Counted from the stretch's first letter, positions 42,016-50,902 are shown. The stretch: 64,000 nucleotides of DNA from Bacteroidota bacterium (GCA_023417065.1 JAEZGH010000057.1:62001-126000), one strand, 5' to 3'. The notes: a model not told the origin generated them from the letters alone. Program-made: numbers and translations.

Positions 42016-42470
42016 TAAGCCTATATCCACGCGAAACCGAAACACATGTGCTTCCCTTCGACAAAGGGGAGGTTTTTCATCGAATAGAAGGTATCCTGGA
42101 TCAGCCGTTTGAATATGAAGGACTTCTCAAGGTAGTTCAGGGACGCGTCGGTCAGGATTCCTTTCAAATCAACATTCGCACCCGTCGCCATGAATTCTTT
42201 ATGCCCCTGATCCAGGGCACGATGGAGTCGACGTCGAAAGGATCGATTGTGTTTGTAACCTATTCCTTATTTGCCGGAACAAGAGCCCTCCTGACATTCT
42301 GGACGCTCCTCCTCCCGTTGCTTGCCTTTCCCTGGTACTTCGAAAGTGGAAACCCCTGGACTTTTGCCATACTTACAGGCGCAGCCGTTGTCATCCACCT
42401 CGTCGCACGGGCAAACTTCCGCCTTCATCAAAAGACTGCCAGCAAAATACTGAATCAGTTACTCACCTGA
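42012..42470 (+). CDS. hypothetical two-helix membrane protein
   Basis: A 152-residue protein beginning at GTG 42012, which overlaps the ridA stop by four bases. A soluble N-terminal part (about 1-80) is followed by two hydrophobic segments (about 85-105 and 114-131) with a short loop, then an amphipathic tail. No family is recognised. Coupling to ridA suggests co-expression. The 3' end meets the glnS stop with one base between them. Confidence 0.6.
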   Translation: MISLYPRETETHVLPFDKGEVFHRIEGILDQPFEYEGLLKVVQGRVGQDSFQINIRTRRHEFFMPLIQGTMESTSKGSIVFVTYSLFAGTRALLTFWTLLLPLLAFPWYFESGNPWTFAILTGAAVVIHLVARANFRLHQKTASKILNQLLT

Positions 42471-42471
42471 T

Positions 42472-44136
42472 TCAGCCTTTCTTCGCTTCCTTGCTCCACA
42501 TATCGCGAAGCGTCACCGTGCGGTTGAATACCAGTTTCTCAGGCGTAGAATCGGGATCCAGACAGAAATAGCCTTTTCTCAAAAACTGAAAACGCTCGTC
42601 AAGTATTGCATCTTTCAAAGCAGGCTCAGCCATCACCGAAGGCAACACCTGCAGCGAATCGGGATTCAGGTGCTCCTTGAAATCACCTTCCGCATCGCCG
42701 ACGTTCTCAACTTTGAAGAGCCTGTCATACAAGCGCACTTCCATCGGAACAGCATGCGCGACGCTCACCCAGTGGAGCGTACCCTTTACGTTGATGCCCG
42801 ACGTGTCTGACCCGCTGCGGCTCTCAGGAATATACGTGCACTTCAGTTCGACAACCTTGCCGGACGAATCCTTGACAACTTCTTCGCAACGGATGATGTA
42901 TGCGCTTTTCAGGCGTACCATCTGACCGGGGGCAAGCCTGAAGAACTTCTTCGGAGGATTCTCCATAAAATCTTCCTGCTCAATATATACTTCCCGGCAG
43001 AAAGGCATCGTGCGTTTTCCTGCTGCAGGATCCTCAGGGTTGTTCTCCGTTTCGACTTCTTCGGTTTTTCCTTCCGGATAGTTGGTGATCACAACTTTCA
43101 GCGGATCAAATACCACCATTCGTCGTTGTGAGATCTTATTGAGATGTTCGCGAACGCAGAATTCCAACAGCCCCACATCAATCAGGTTTTCGCGTTTGGC
43201 TACGCCGATCTTGTCGCAGAAGTCGCGGATACTTTCCGGCGTGTAGCCTCTCCTTCTTACCGCACTTATCGTTGGCATCCGCGGATCATCCCATCCCTTA
43301 ACGTGACCTTCGTTCACCAGCTGAAGCAGCTTGCGCTTACTCATCACGGTGTACGTCATGTTAAGCCTTGCAAACTCATATTGCTTCGAAGGATAGATCT
43401 CAAGGTTTTCGATAAACCAGTCGTATAATTCGCGGTGTGGGATGAACTCCAGCGTACAGATGCTGTGCGTGATATTCTCTATGGCGTCGCTCTGACCATG
43501 GGCGAAGTCGTACATAGGATAAATGCACCACTTGTCACCGGTGCGGTGATGGTGCGCGTGTTTGATCCGGTACATGATAGGATCGCGCATGTGCATGTTG
43601 GGGTGCGCCATATCAATCTTCGCGCGCAATACCTTTTCGCCATCCTTGTATTTACCTTCCTTCATTTCGGTGAAGAGCTTAAGGTTTTCCTCAACGGTGC
43701 GGCTGCGCGACGGACTATCTTTTCCGGGTTGCGTTGGCGTCCCTTTCAAAGCTGCGATTTCTTCCGATGTGCTGTCATCTACATACGCAAGACCTTTCTT
43801 AATGAGCTTCACGGCAAACTCATAAAGCTGATCAAAGTAGTCGGAAGCATACAGTTCCTGTGCCCATTCGAATCCTAACCAGCGCACATCCTGTTTGATG
43901 CTCTCTACATATTCCGTTTCCTCGGTAACAGGGTTTGTATCATCAAACCTCAGGTTGGTCTTCCCGTTGTATTTCCGAGCCAGGCCAAAGTTGAGGCAGA
44001 TGCTTTTGGCGTGACCCATGTGCAGGTACCCGTTGGGTTCCGGCGGAAACCGGGTAATGATTGAGGTGTGTTTGCCTTGTGCCAGGTCGTTCTCGACAAT
44101 CTCTTCCAAAAAATTGAGACTCTTTTCTTCTGTCAT
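42472..44136 (-). CDS. glnS: glutaminyl-tRNA synthetase
   Basis: A 554-residue class Ic synthetase. The HIGH-type motif is in FPPEPNGYLHMGHAKS (about 30-45), the KMSKS-type loop is VMSKRKLLQ (about 265), and the C-terminal beta-barrel anticodon domain runs from about 345. ATG at 44136 is chosen (MTEEKSLNFLEEI) because Bacteroidetes GlnRS begin here; the upstream extension has no family support. It charges tRNA-Gln directly, so this organism need not rely on the indirect Gln pathway. Divergent from gltX. Confidence 0.96.
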   Translation of the reverse strand: MTEEKSLNFLEEIVENDLAQGKHTSIITRFPPEPNGYLHMGHAKSICLNFGLARKYNGKTNLRFDDTNPVTEETEYVESIKQDVRWLGFEWAQELYASDYFDQLYEFAVKLIKKGLAYVDDSTSEEIAALKGTPTQPGKDSPSRSRTVEENLKLFTEMKEGKYKDGEKVLRAKIDMAHPNMHMRDPIMYRIKHAHHHRTGDKWCIYPMYDFAHGQSDAIENITHSICTLEFIPHRELYDWFIENLEIYPSKQYEFARLNMTYTVMSKRKLLQLVNEGHVKGWDDPRMPTISAVRRRGYTPESIRDFCDKIGVAKRENLIDVGLLEFCVREHLNKISQRRMVVFDPLKVVITNYPEGKTEEVETENNPEDPAAGKRTMPFCREVYIEQEDFMENPPKKFFRLAPGQMVRLKSAYIIRCEEVVKDSSGKVVELKCTYIPESRSGSDTSGINVKGTLHWVSVAHAVPMEVRLYDRLFKVENVGDAEGDFKEHLNPDSLQVLPSVMAEPALKDAILDERFQFLRKGYFCLDPDSTPEKLVFNRTVTLRDMWSKEAKKG

Positions 44137-44304
44137 CGGTTTGCTGTTTTCGCTGCCCCAGGACTCATTCCGGAGGCCATGCAAGGTAAAAAGGCTTTGC
44201 GAATCGCGCGAAAATATTTTTTGAAACACCGGCGAAACGGTTTGCAATTCCCCTTTTCAGGTCGTGAGGTTAAAAAAACACCTGCCGATATCTAAATGAT
44301 CTTT

Positions 44305-44312
44305 TACATTTG
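44305..44312 (+). promoter_or_regulatory. -7 element upstream of gltX
   Basis: TACATTTG matches TANNTTTG, about 57 bases before the ATG at 44369, with no clear -33. In the leader, GGGTG-TTAT-CACCC (44335-44348) can form a small hairpin of unknown relevance. Confidence 0.35.
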
Positions 44313-44368
44313 CAGTCCGACAAAACGAAGCCAAAGGGTGTTATCACCCGGTGGTTAACCAGACGAAG

Positions 44369-45904
44369 ATGAGAGACGTACGAGTTCGATTTGCGCCCAG
44401 TCCTACCGGTGCATTACACATTGGCGGGGTAAGAACGGCATTATACAATTACCTTCTCGCCCGAAAGTATAACGGAACAATGATCCTCCGGATTGAGGAC
44501 ACTGACCAGACCCGGTATGTGCCTGGCGCAGAAGAATACATTCTGCGATCACTCGAATGGGTAGGAATTAAGATCGATGAAGGTGTCGGAGTTGGCGGAC
44601 CTCACGAGCCTTACCGCCAGTCGGAAAGAAAAGATATCTATAAGAAATACGCACAGCAGCTCATCGACAGCGGCCACGCGTACTATGCCTTCGATACCAA
44701 GGAAGAAGAGGAGGCTATGCGCAGCCGGCTTGAGTCTGCGGGTGTCGTCTCACCACAATACAACAGCATCACGCGCATGCAGATGCGTAACTCGCTGACA
44801 CTGGATGAGAATGAAGTTTCCCGTCTCCTCAACAGCGGCGCGCCTTACGTCGTGCGCCTGAAAGTACCGCGCAAAGAAGAAGTTCGCTTCAACGACCTGA
44901 TACGCGGCTGGGTAAACATTCACTCCTCGCAGATCGACGACAAGGTACTGCTGAAAAGCGATGGCATGCCCACCTACCACCTGGCAAACGTCGTCGACGA
45001 CTACCTGATGAAGATAAGCCACGTGATCCGCGGTGAAGAATGGTTGCCTTCGGCGCCACTACACGTATTGTTGTACCGCTTCCTCGGCTGGGAAAGTGAC
45101 ATGCCCCAGTTCGCGCACCTGCCGCTGCTGCTGAAGCCCGACGGCAACGGCAAACTCAGCAAGCGCGATGCGGTTCGTTTTGGGTTCCCGATCTTCCCCC
45201 TCAACTGGAAAGACGACGCCTCTGGCGAACTGTCAGTAGGATTCCGCGAGGCAGGTTATCTCCCTGAAGCTCTGATCAACTTCCTCGCGCTCCTCGGTTG
45301 GAATCCCGGCAATGACCGCGAGCTCTTTACGATGGATGAGCTTGTCGAAGCTTTCTCGCTGGAGCGGATCAACAAGGCAGGAGCCCGCTTCGACATCCAG
45401 AAGGCGCAATGGTTCAACCAGCACTACCTGCGTGGCAAATCAGATGAAGAGCTGGTCGCGATACTGCTGGAATCAACCTCCGGCCAGAATGTTTCCTGTT
45501 CGGAGGAAAAGGCTAAGAAAATTGTCACTGTGATGCGTGAGCGCGTCACGTTCCCGGCGGACTTCTGGGAACAGGGACAGTTCTTCTTCCGCGCACCGTC
45601 GAAATTTGATGAAGGCGTCATCAACAAGAAATGGAACCAGGATGCCGTTAACGTCGTGACGCATTTCAAAGATGCGATAGCCGCAAAGGATTCGTGGAAT
45701 TCCGAGGTCGCCAAATCAACCCTCGAAGGATCGTGTGCAGCACTGAGTATTGGCACCGGGAAGATCCTTCAGGCCCTGCGGGTGGCGCTCACCGGCGCTG
45801 GCGGAGGCCCGGATCTGATGATGATTATGGAAATTATCGGCAAGGACGAAGTCATTTCAAGGCTTTCGCATGCCCTGGAGCACTTTAAGGTGAAAATGGC
45901 ATAA
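44369..45904 (+). CDS. gltX: glutamyl-tRNA synthetase
   Basis: A 511-residue class Ic synthetase. The HIGH-type motif is in FAPSPTGALHIGG (about 7-19) and the KMSKS-type motif in GKLSKRDAV (about 257). The C-terminal anticodon domain runs from about 330. The ATG at 44369 gives the usual N-terminus MRDVRVRFAPSPTG; GTG at 44351 is possible. It charges tRNA-Glu, which also feeds tetrapyrrole synthesis. Confidence 0.96.
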   Translation: MRDVRVRFAPSPTGALHIGGVRTALYNYLLARKYNGTMILRIEDTDQTRYVPGAEEYILRSLEWVGIKIDEGVGVGGPHEPYRQSERKDIYKKYAQQLIDSGHAYYAFDTKEEEEAMRSRLESAGVVSPQYNSITRMQMRNSLTLDENEVSRLLNSGAPYVVRLKVPRKEEVRFNDLIRGWVNIHSSQIDDKVLLKSDGMPTYHLANVVDDYLMKISHVIRGEEWLPSAPLHVLLYRFLGWESDMPQFAHLPLLLKPDGNGKLSKRDAVRFGFPIFPLNWKDDASGELSVGFREAGYLPEALINFLALLGWNPGNDRELFTMDELVEAFSLERINKAGARFDIQKAQWFNQHYLRGKSDEELVAILLESTSGQNVSCSEEKAKKIVTVMRERVTFPADFWEQGQFFFRAPSKFDEGVINKKWNQDAVNVVTHFKDAIAAKDSWNSEVAKSTLEGSCAALSIGTGKILQALRVALTGAGGGPDLMMIMEIIGKDEVISRLSHALEHFKVKMA

Positions 45905-45965
45905 CAATTTTGCTCCTTTTACGATTAAGTAATAGACGGGTGCCGCCGCCCTTAAACGAAGGAGT

Positions 45966-46187
45966 ATGGAAAAGAAAGACAAAAGCAATAAGCCGAAGCC
46001 GAAACCAAAGGTTCACAAGGATCTCAGTGGATTCGACATTTCAATCGACCAGTTCGGAGAAATCCGCTCCAACACGAACATTGAAAAGATCAACCAGTTC
46101 CTCAACGAGAATGTTGACGACAAGAAACTCGCAGAGCGTGAGGACTATGATGATATGAAGAAATCGAAACGCAAGAAAGAAAAATAA
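45966..46187 (+). CDS. small conserved charged protein
   Basis: A 73-residue, very Lys-rich protein (KSNKPKPKPKVHKD at the N-terminus, KKSKRKKEK at the end) with a central HKDLSGFDISIDQFGEI region that looks conserved in Cytophagales. No membrane segment. A clear terminator follows 4 bases after the stop, which supports it as a real gene. Function unknown. Confidence 0.7.
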   Translation: MEKKDKSNKPKPKPKVHKDLSGFDISIDQFGEIRSNTNIEKINQFLNENVDDKKLAEREDYDDMKKSKRKKEK

Positions 46188-46191
46188 CGAG

Positions 46192-46212
46192 AGGCCGGCA
46201 GGCCTTTTTTTT
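46192..46212 (+). terminator. intrinsic terminator after the small charged-protein gene
   Basis: AGGCC (46192-46196) pairs with GGCCT (46201-46205), loop GGCA, followed by a run of eight T. Confidence 0.85.
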
Positions 46213-46270
46213 CACGTTTCTTTTCTCCTGTATTACCTTCACATTGTTTGCACACGAACCCCCTAACAAT

Positions 46271-47047
46271 ATGATCCGATCACACGAAATCGACTACCAG
46301 ATTAAAGGCGACAGTATTCAGCTTGTTGAAGTTGAGCTGGATCCCATGGAAACAGTCATTGCTGAAGCAGGAGCTATGCTCTATATGGAAGACGGAATTG
46401 CCTTTGAGACAAAGATGGGCGATGGTTCACAGGCGAATCAAAGCATCTTCGACAAGCTTCTTTCTGCCGGGTCGCGGATTCTCACGGGCGAGTCGCTCTT
46501 CATGACGCACTTCACCAACCGGAGCAACCGCAAAGCGAAGGTGGCGTTTTCGGCACCTTATCCGGGTACGATCATTCCTATCGACCTGGCTACCATGGCA
46601 GGCCGTCAACTCATCGTCCAAAAGGATGGATTTCTTTGTGCGGCGCTCGGCACCAAGATGACGATCACCTTCAATCGCAAGATCGGCGCCGGACTGGTTG
46701 GCGGCGAGGGGTTCATTCTCCAGAGACTGGAAGGCGACGGCAAGGCTTTCGTACATGCGGGAGGTACGGTCATTGAAAAAACCCTCAACAATGAGACGCT
46801 GCGGGTGGATACGGGCTGTATCGTTGCCTTCGAGCCGCAGATTGATTTTGACGTACAGACTGCCGGCGGACTGAAATCCATGATTTTTGGCGGCGAAGGC
46901 ATCTTCCTGGCGACACTCCGCGGAACTGGCAAGGTGTGGTTGCAGAGCATGCCTATCCGCAAGCTTGTTCAGGCGCTGGCTCCTTACGGAAATAACAGCC
47001 GCAAGGAAGGCAGCTCCCTTCTTGGCAATATCCTCGAACGTTCCTGA
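46271..47047 (+). CDS. TIGR00266/AIM24 family protein
   Basis: A 258-residue protein with the repeated beta-sandwich pattern of the AIM24-like family (ETVIAEAGAMLYM, GFILQRLEGDGKAFVHAGG, DTGCIVAFEPQIDFDV). The start at 46271 (MIRSHEIDYQI) follows the family; a short upstream TTG extension was rejected. Bacterial members are cytosolic with unknown role. The next start codon follows three bases after this stop (GTG at 47051), so it is likely co-transcribed with the Crp/Fnr regulator. Confidence 0.9.
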   Translation: MIRSHEIDYQIKGDSIQLVEVELDPMETVIAEAGAMLYMEDGIAFETKMGDGSQANQSIFDKLLSAGSRILTGESLFMTHFTNRSNRKAKVAFSAPYPGTIIPIDLATMAGRQLIVQKDGFLCAALGTKMTITFNRKIGAGLVGGEGFILQRLEGDGKAFVHAGGTVIEKTLNNETLRVDTGCIVAFEPQIDFDVQTAGGLKSMIFGGEGIFLATLRGTGKVWLQSMPIRKLVQALAPYGNNSRKEGSSLLGNILERS

Positions 47048-47050
47048 TAC

Positions 47051-47644
47051 GTGAGCAAAGCAGCGGTCCGCGAGGCAGATCACGTCCACGGCATTACCAG
47101 TATTTTCAAGGCGCAGATGGCCCTCGAACCGGGGGCCCTCGACGCGCTGCTCGAGAAATGGAATCACGTGCGGGTCCTCAACCGCCACGACTTCCTCGCC
47201 CAACCCGGTGAGATTGAAACCAACCTGTATTTCGTTTCCTCCGGTACTATGCGCCTCTACTACCCACGGGAGGCGGAGGAGATATGTGTGGGCTTTGCAT
47301 ATGCCAACACACTCATCTGTTCATACCCTTCGTTTATTACTCAGCAGCCCTCCCAGTACTACATTCAGGCGCTGACGAGAACACGCCTTGTTTCGATCTC
47401 GCGGAAGGATTTTTACGCGTTGTTCGAGCCATACCGTTCACTCGAACGATGCTGGCGGCTCCTGGAAGAACAGGCTCTCCTGGGCAAGATCGAACGCGAG
47501 GTTGAGATGCTCACCTTCACCCCCGAAGAGCGTTATATCCGGTTGCTGGAGCGCAGTCCGCATATCTTTCAGCTCATCCCCCGGAAGTACATTGCCTCCT
47601 ATCTCAGGATGAGCCCGGAAACGCTGTCCCGACTGGGGAGTTGA
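47051..47644 (+). CDS. Crp/Fnr family transcriptional regulator, slightly shortened C-terminus
   Basis: A 197-residue protein. A cyclic-nucleotide-binding-like domain covers about 20-130 (FLAQPGEIETNLYFVSSGTMRLYY) and a winged helix the rest, with the recognition helix YIASYLRMSPETLSRLG. Family members usually continue SRIRK plus several residues. Here the frame ends two codons after SRL, exactly where the GATTTCTGATTCC repeats begin, so the tail may have been replaced. The start GTG at 47051 is close to the upstream stop. The DNA target is unknown. Confidence 0.8.
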   Translation: MSKAAVREADHVHGITSIFKAQMALEPGALDALLEKWNHVRVLNRHDFLAQPGEIETNLYFVSSGTMRLYYPREAEEICVGFAYANTLICSYPSFITQQPSQYYIQALTRTRLVSISRKDFYALFEPYRSLERCWRLLEEQALLGKIEREVEMLTFTPEERYIRLLERSPHIFQLIPRKYIASYLRMSPETLSRLGS

Positions 47645-47685
47645 TTTCTGATTCCTTATTTCTGAACTCTGATTTCTGATTCCTG
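47643..47685 (+). repeat. GATTTCTGATTCC tandem repeat
   Basis: GATTTCTGATTCC at 47643-47655 and again at 47671-47683, with a degenerate TTATTTCTGAACTC unit between. Similar units sit at 18258, 19126 and, inverted, near 19319-19335, all next to gene ends. Confidence 0.6.
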
Positions 47686-48137
47686 CCGATTGGATCACCC
47701 CGTGGTTGGGCTTCGGTGGGTATGGTCAGGCCTGCTACGGACTTCGGGAGGTCCCCGTAGTAACCTGCTCTGTGCAGCGGTGATGTCGCGGTGATGCCGC
47801 GTGGTTGTCGCGCTTTGGGCAGCCCAGACCCCGGCAGGACCGCTACGGTCGCGTCGCATTGTGGCGGTGGAGTGCAGGTCCTTTCGAAGTTACCACGAAG
47901 ACCTTATGAGGCCTTGTTCGAGTGGGGAATCTTTTTACAGACTTTCAAGCTAACAAGCAAACCTGCGACCCACACGGTGGTACCAGCATCCAACAATCCC
48001 CTCAAAAAAGGGATTTTCACCTTTAAACTTCGGATTTTACTCGGCATATTTGCACGATTTGCCGGAAAAGCTCCCCCCTCGCGGGGATTTTTTCAGAGAA
48101 TGTGGGCGGTCTGAAACAGAAACTCAATTACCAACGC
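47686..48137. other. structured intergenic region ahead of pyrH
   Basis: About 450 bases without a convincing gene; the frame at 47791-48114 lacks family features. A GC-rich part (47700-47900) has a potential hairpin with CTACGG and CCGTAG arms around GGACTTCGGGAGGTCC. Two terminator-like hairpins follow: AATCCC/GGGATT with TTTT (47995-48017) and TCCCC/GGGGA with TTTTTT (48072-48093). The second stands about 45 bases before the pyrH start. They may end the upstream transcript or act as an attenuator for pyrH. Confidence 0.45.
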
Positions 48138-48848
48138 GTGAAGTATAAACGTATCCTATTGAAGCTGAGCGGCGAAGCGTTACAAGGCGCTTCCAAATCG
48201 ACCAACATCGACCCGAACGTTCTGGAACAGTATTGTGAAGAAATCAAGGCCCTGCGCGAACAAAACGTAGAGGTTGCCATCGTTATCGGCGGGGGTAACA
48301 TCTTCCGTGGCGGACAGGCAGAAGCCCTGGGAATCGACCGCGTTCAGGGCGATTACATGGGTATGCTCGCCACCGTGATCAACGCCATGGCGCTGCAAAG
48401 TGCCCTCGAACGGCATGGTTTATACACACGCCTCATGGCGGGTATCAAGATGGAACAGGTTTGCGAACCTTTCATCCGCCGCCGCGCTATCCGTCACCTC
48501 GAAAAAGGCCGGATCGTAATCTTCGGCGCCGGAATCGGAAACCCTTACTTCACGACCGACTCTACCGCCAGCCTCCGCGCAATCGAAGTGCAGGCTAATG
48601 TGGTCCTTAAGGGCACCCGCGTAGACGGCGTATACACCAAAGATCCGGAAAAATATCCCGACGCAGTGCGCTACACGAACCTGACGTTCCAGGAAGCTTA
48701 CGAAAAGAACCTGAACATCATGGACATGACGGCGTTCACCCTCTGCATGGAAAACAAACTTCCGATCATCGTTTTCGACATGAATAAAAAAGGTAACCTG
48801 CTGAAGGTCGTACAGGGGGAACCGGCGGGAACGCTTATTGAAGCCTGA
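48138..48848 (+). CDS. pyrH: UMP kinase
   Basis: A 236-residue amino acid kinase-family enzyme. The N-terminus KRILLKLSGEALQG, IVIGGGNIFRG (about 52-62) and the TDSTASLRAIE region are standard. It phosphorylates UMP to UDP in pyrimidine synthesis. GTG at 48138 gives the canonical MKYKRILLKLSGEAL; a GTG 12 codons upstream is less likely. It is followed by frr, as in many bacteria. Confidence 0.95.
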   Translation: MKYKRILLKLSGEALQGASKSTNIDPNVLEQYCEEIKALREQNVEVAIVIGGGNIFRGGQAEALGIDRVQGDYMGMLATVINAMALQSALERHGLYTRLMAGIKMEQVCEPFIRRRAIRHLEKGRIVIFGAGIGNPYFTTDSTASLRAIEVQANVVLKGTRVDGVYTKDPEKYPDAVRYTNLTFQEAYEKNLNIMDMTAFTLCMENKLPIIVFDMNKKGNLLKVVQGEPAGTLIEA

Positions 48849-48889
48849 CCTCATCGCCTATATAATTCTAGTACAAACTCATTTTTCCT

Positions 48890-49444
48890 ATGGAAGAAAT
48901 TGAACTATACCTGGAAGACGCCAACGATAAAATGACCAAGGCCGTCAACCACTGTGCTCACGAACTCACCAAGATCAGAGCTGGTAAAGCCAACCCCAGC
49001 ATGCTCGAGGGAATTCAGGTTTCCTACTACGGAGCAATGACTCCATTACAACAGGTAGCCTCCCTGACGACCCCCGATGCGCGTACGATCTTCGTAAAGC
49101 CGTGGGAAAAAAATATGATTTCTGAGATCGAAAGGGCGATCATGAACGCAAACCTGGGGCTTAATCCTCAGAATGATGGCCAGCAGGTAATTATAAATAT
49201 ACCGATGCTTACCGAAGAACGTCGGAGACAACTGGTACGCCAGGTAGGGCAGGAATGTGAGCACGGCAGGGTTAGTATCCGCAGCATCCGGAAGGAAACC
49301 AATGAACAACTGAAAAAAATCAAAGGTGTTTCTGAAGATGATGTGAAAAACGCCGAAGACAAGGTTCAGAAAATGACCGACGATTTCATCGCGAAGATAG
49401 ATGCCTTGATGAAGAAGAAGGAAGCTGAAATCATGACGGTGTAA
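48890..49444 (+). CDS. frr: ribosome recycling factor
   Basis: A 184-residue protein with the triple-helix domain and the typical ELTKIRAGKANPSMLEGI and DARTIFVKPWEKN segments. It splits post-termination ribosomes with EF-G. It lies 41 bases after pyrH and ends in a strong terminator, so the two form an operon. Confidence 0.97.
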   Translation: MEEIELYLEDANDKMTKAVNHCAHELTKIRAGKANPSMLEGIQVSYYGAMTPLQQVASLTTPDARTIFVKPWEKNMISEIERAIMNANLGLNPQNDGQQVIINIPMLTEERRRQLVRQVGQECEHGRVSIRSIRKETNEQLKKIKGVSEDDVKNAEDKVQKMTDDFIAKIDALMKKKEAEIMTV

Positions 49445-49465
49445 CCTCTAAATAGAATACATTGA

Positions 49466-49493
49466 AATGCTCCGCCTGCGGAGCATTTTTTTT
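49466..49493 (+). terminator. intrinsic terminator of pyrH-frr
   Basis: AATGCTCCG (49466-49474) pairs with CGGAGCATT around CCTG, followed by a run of T reaching 49493. Confidence 0.92.
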
Positions 49494-49548
49494 GCCCGGT
49501 CTCGTACGGCCGGGAAATCTTCGTAAATTACTTTTCAAATAATCTCAC

Positions 49549-49983
49549 ATGGAAGACGCGGGTGGCTTCGGAGCCCGGGCAAAACGAACCGGCAAAAAAT
49601 TTCTTCGCATATTTTTGATCATCGTAATTACAGGCCTTGTCGGCGTGTTCAGCTTCTATTACTGGGCCGTTTATGAAACAGGCGTAATGGCCGGAAAGGT
49701 CCTGCGCATCAGTGAGAAGGGTGTTCTGTTCAAGACCTATGAAGGTAAGATCAACCTCGAAACGTTCGGTGCCCTGAGAGGCGCAAGTCCGATTGCCGAA
49801 TCATTCGACTTCTCTGTTGAAAAGGACGAAGACGTAGTGATCAAAGATCTTCAGGAGGTGGCGCTGAGTGGCGAACGTGTCAATCTTCATTTCAAAGTAC
49901 GTTATGCGCGATTCGTCTGGCGCGGCGACACACGGTATTTCGTCACCAGGGTAGAACGCCTCGGAAATCAGCCCGCGCAATAG
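49549..49983 (+). CDS. small conserved membrane-anchored protein
   Basis: A 144-residue protein with one N-terminal transmembrane segment (FLRIFLIIVITGLVGVFSFYYW, about 18-39) and a soluble periplasmic part (GVLFKTYEGKINLETF, then FDFSV). This layout is shared by a Bacteroidetes family often wrongly labelled 6-phosphogluconate dehydrogenase; no dehydrogenase motif is present. Function unknown. A weak hairpin (CAACT/AGTTG plus T6, 50076-50097) could end its transcript. Confidence 0.75.
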   Translation: MEDAGGFGARAKRTGKKFLRIFLIIVITGLVGVFSFYYWAVYETGVMAGKVLRISEKGVLFKTYEGKINLETFGALRGASPIAESFDFSVEKDEDVVIKDLQEVALSGERVNLHFKVRYARFVWRGDTRYFVTRVERLGNQPAQ

Positions 49984-50075
49984 ATACTTTTCGAATAGCA
50001 AGCCTGATTCATTATCTCTCCCCACCCCATCGACGGGATTCTAATGTGGGAATAAGCTCTTCATGTGAGCGAATT

Positions 50076-50097
50076 CAACTGCTATAGTTGCTTTTTT
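50076..50097 (+). terminator. weak terminator-like hairpin
   Basis: CAACT-GCTAT-AGTTG followed by C and six T. The stem is only five base pairs. It overlaps the -33 element of the next gene's predicted promoter. Confidence 0.4.
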
Positions 50098-50117
50098 CAG
50101 CCTAACTTATAATTTCG
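50088..50117 (+). promoter_or_regulatory. candidate promoter of the cysteine-cluster protein
   Basis: TTG (50088-50090) and TAATTTCG (50110-50117) are 19 bases apart; the -7 has one mismatch from TANNTTTG. The start would be near 50122, so the message would begin at the inverted repeat GAGTCGC (50123-50129) / GCGACTC (50148-50154). This hairpin contains an 18-base, T-rich loop. It would not allow translation from the upstream GTG at 50117. Confidence 0.45.
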
Positions 50118-50185
50118 TGAATGAGTCGCGCTCACCGTTTTTTTTTAGCGACTCAAACCGATGTACAACATTAAACTTTACCGTT

Positions 50186-50902
50186 ATGCAAAAGAAACCC
50201 ATCCCCGGTATCTACAACTACTGCGACCGCTGGTGTGAACGTTGCCAATTAAGGAGCCAATGCGCGCTGTGCAATGATCCGATTTCCATTATGCCTCGCC
50301 CGAAGGATTTTTCAGGCCGTTCTTTTCTTGAGTTTATCTCTCGCGATGTGCCGGAGATGAGGACCAGAATCGAGAATAAGGCAAGAGCACATGGAATAAA
50401 TCTGTGCCTTTCCGAAATTCCGAATGCCTGGAGCCGTTCCACGGTGCATCACACGAAAGGGCCCGACCTCTTGACTATCCGGAGCCTTACCTATGATATG
50501 CGCGTGTTCCGTTGGACGGCGACTCTTGACGTCATGGGTGAACATATCAACGAAAGCAACGGCTATCTGCTGAAGGTCCAGGAATCTCTTGCAGTAATTA
50601 CACGTTACTCGCCGCTGATCCATATCAAGTTGTGTCGTGCTCTGAGCAGCATAATCACTACCGACGAGTGGGCAATAGCGAATGGCTTGCAAAAAGATTC
50701 CGATGGCTCGGCAAAAGTTGCTCTCATCGTTCTGGAACGTTCGGTCAGGGCGTGGCACGAGCTCTACGACATGCTGCCTTCGCTGGAAGACGACATCCTA
50801 TCGTTCCTCCTAACGCTGGACCGGCTAAAGAAAATGACGCTGGAGAAGTTTCCCAATGCTATGAAGTTCGTCAGACCGGGATTTGACGAGCCCGCGAAAT
50901 AA
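50186..50902 (+). CDS. cysteine-cluster protein of unknown function
   Basis: A 238-residue protein starting MQKKPIPGIYNY, directly followed by the cysteine cluster C-x3-C-x2-C-x5-C-x2-C (residues about 13-29, YCDRWCERC... then SQCALC). It has the look of a metal or Fe-S binding site. The rest is alpha-helical, with VRAWHELYDMLPSLEDDILSFLLTLDRL near the C-terminus. No signal peptide. Similar N-terminal clusters occur in unannotated Bacteroidetes proteins. It is preceded by a structured leader and a candidate promoter. Function is not known. Confidence 0.7.
   Translation: MQKKPIPGIYNYCDRWCERCQLRSQCALCNDPISIMPRPKDFSGRSFLEFISRDVPEMRTRIENKARAHGINLCLSEIPNAWSRSTVHHTKGPDLLTIRSLTYDMRVFRWTATLDVMGEHINESNGYLLKVQESLAVITRYSPLIHIKLCRALSSIITTDEWAIANGLQKDSDGSAKVALIVLERSVRAWHELYDMLPSLEDDILSFLLTLDRLKKMTLEKFPNAMKFVRPGFDEPAK

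Noticed and set aside
44137..44247. N-terminal extension of GlnRS
   Set aside because: Family members begin at the ATG at 44136, and the extension has no conserved residues.
46427..47203. 258-residue minus-strand frame opposite the AIM24-like gene
   Set aside because: It is a GC-bias shadow of the TIGR00266 gene, has no recognised domain, and would overlap two well-supported genes.
47791..48114. 107-residue frame ahead of pyrH
   Set aside because: Composition is irregular, it spans hairpins and overlaps the pyrH leader, and it has no family features.
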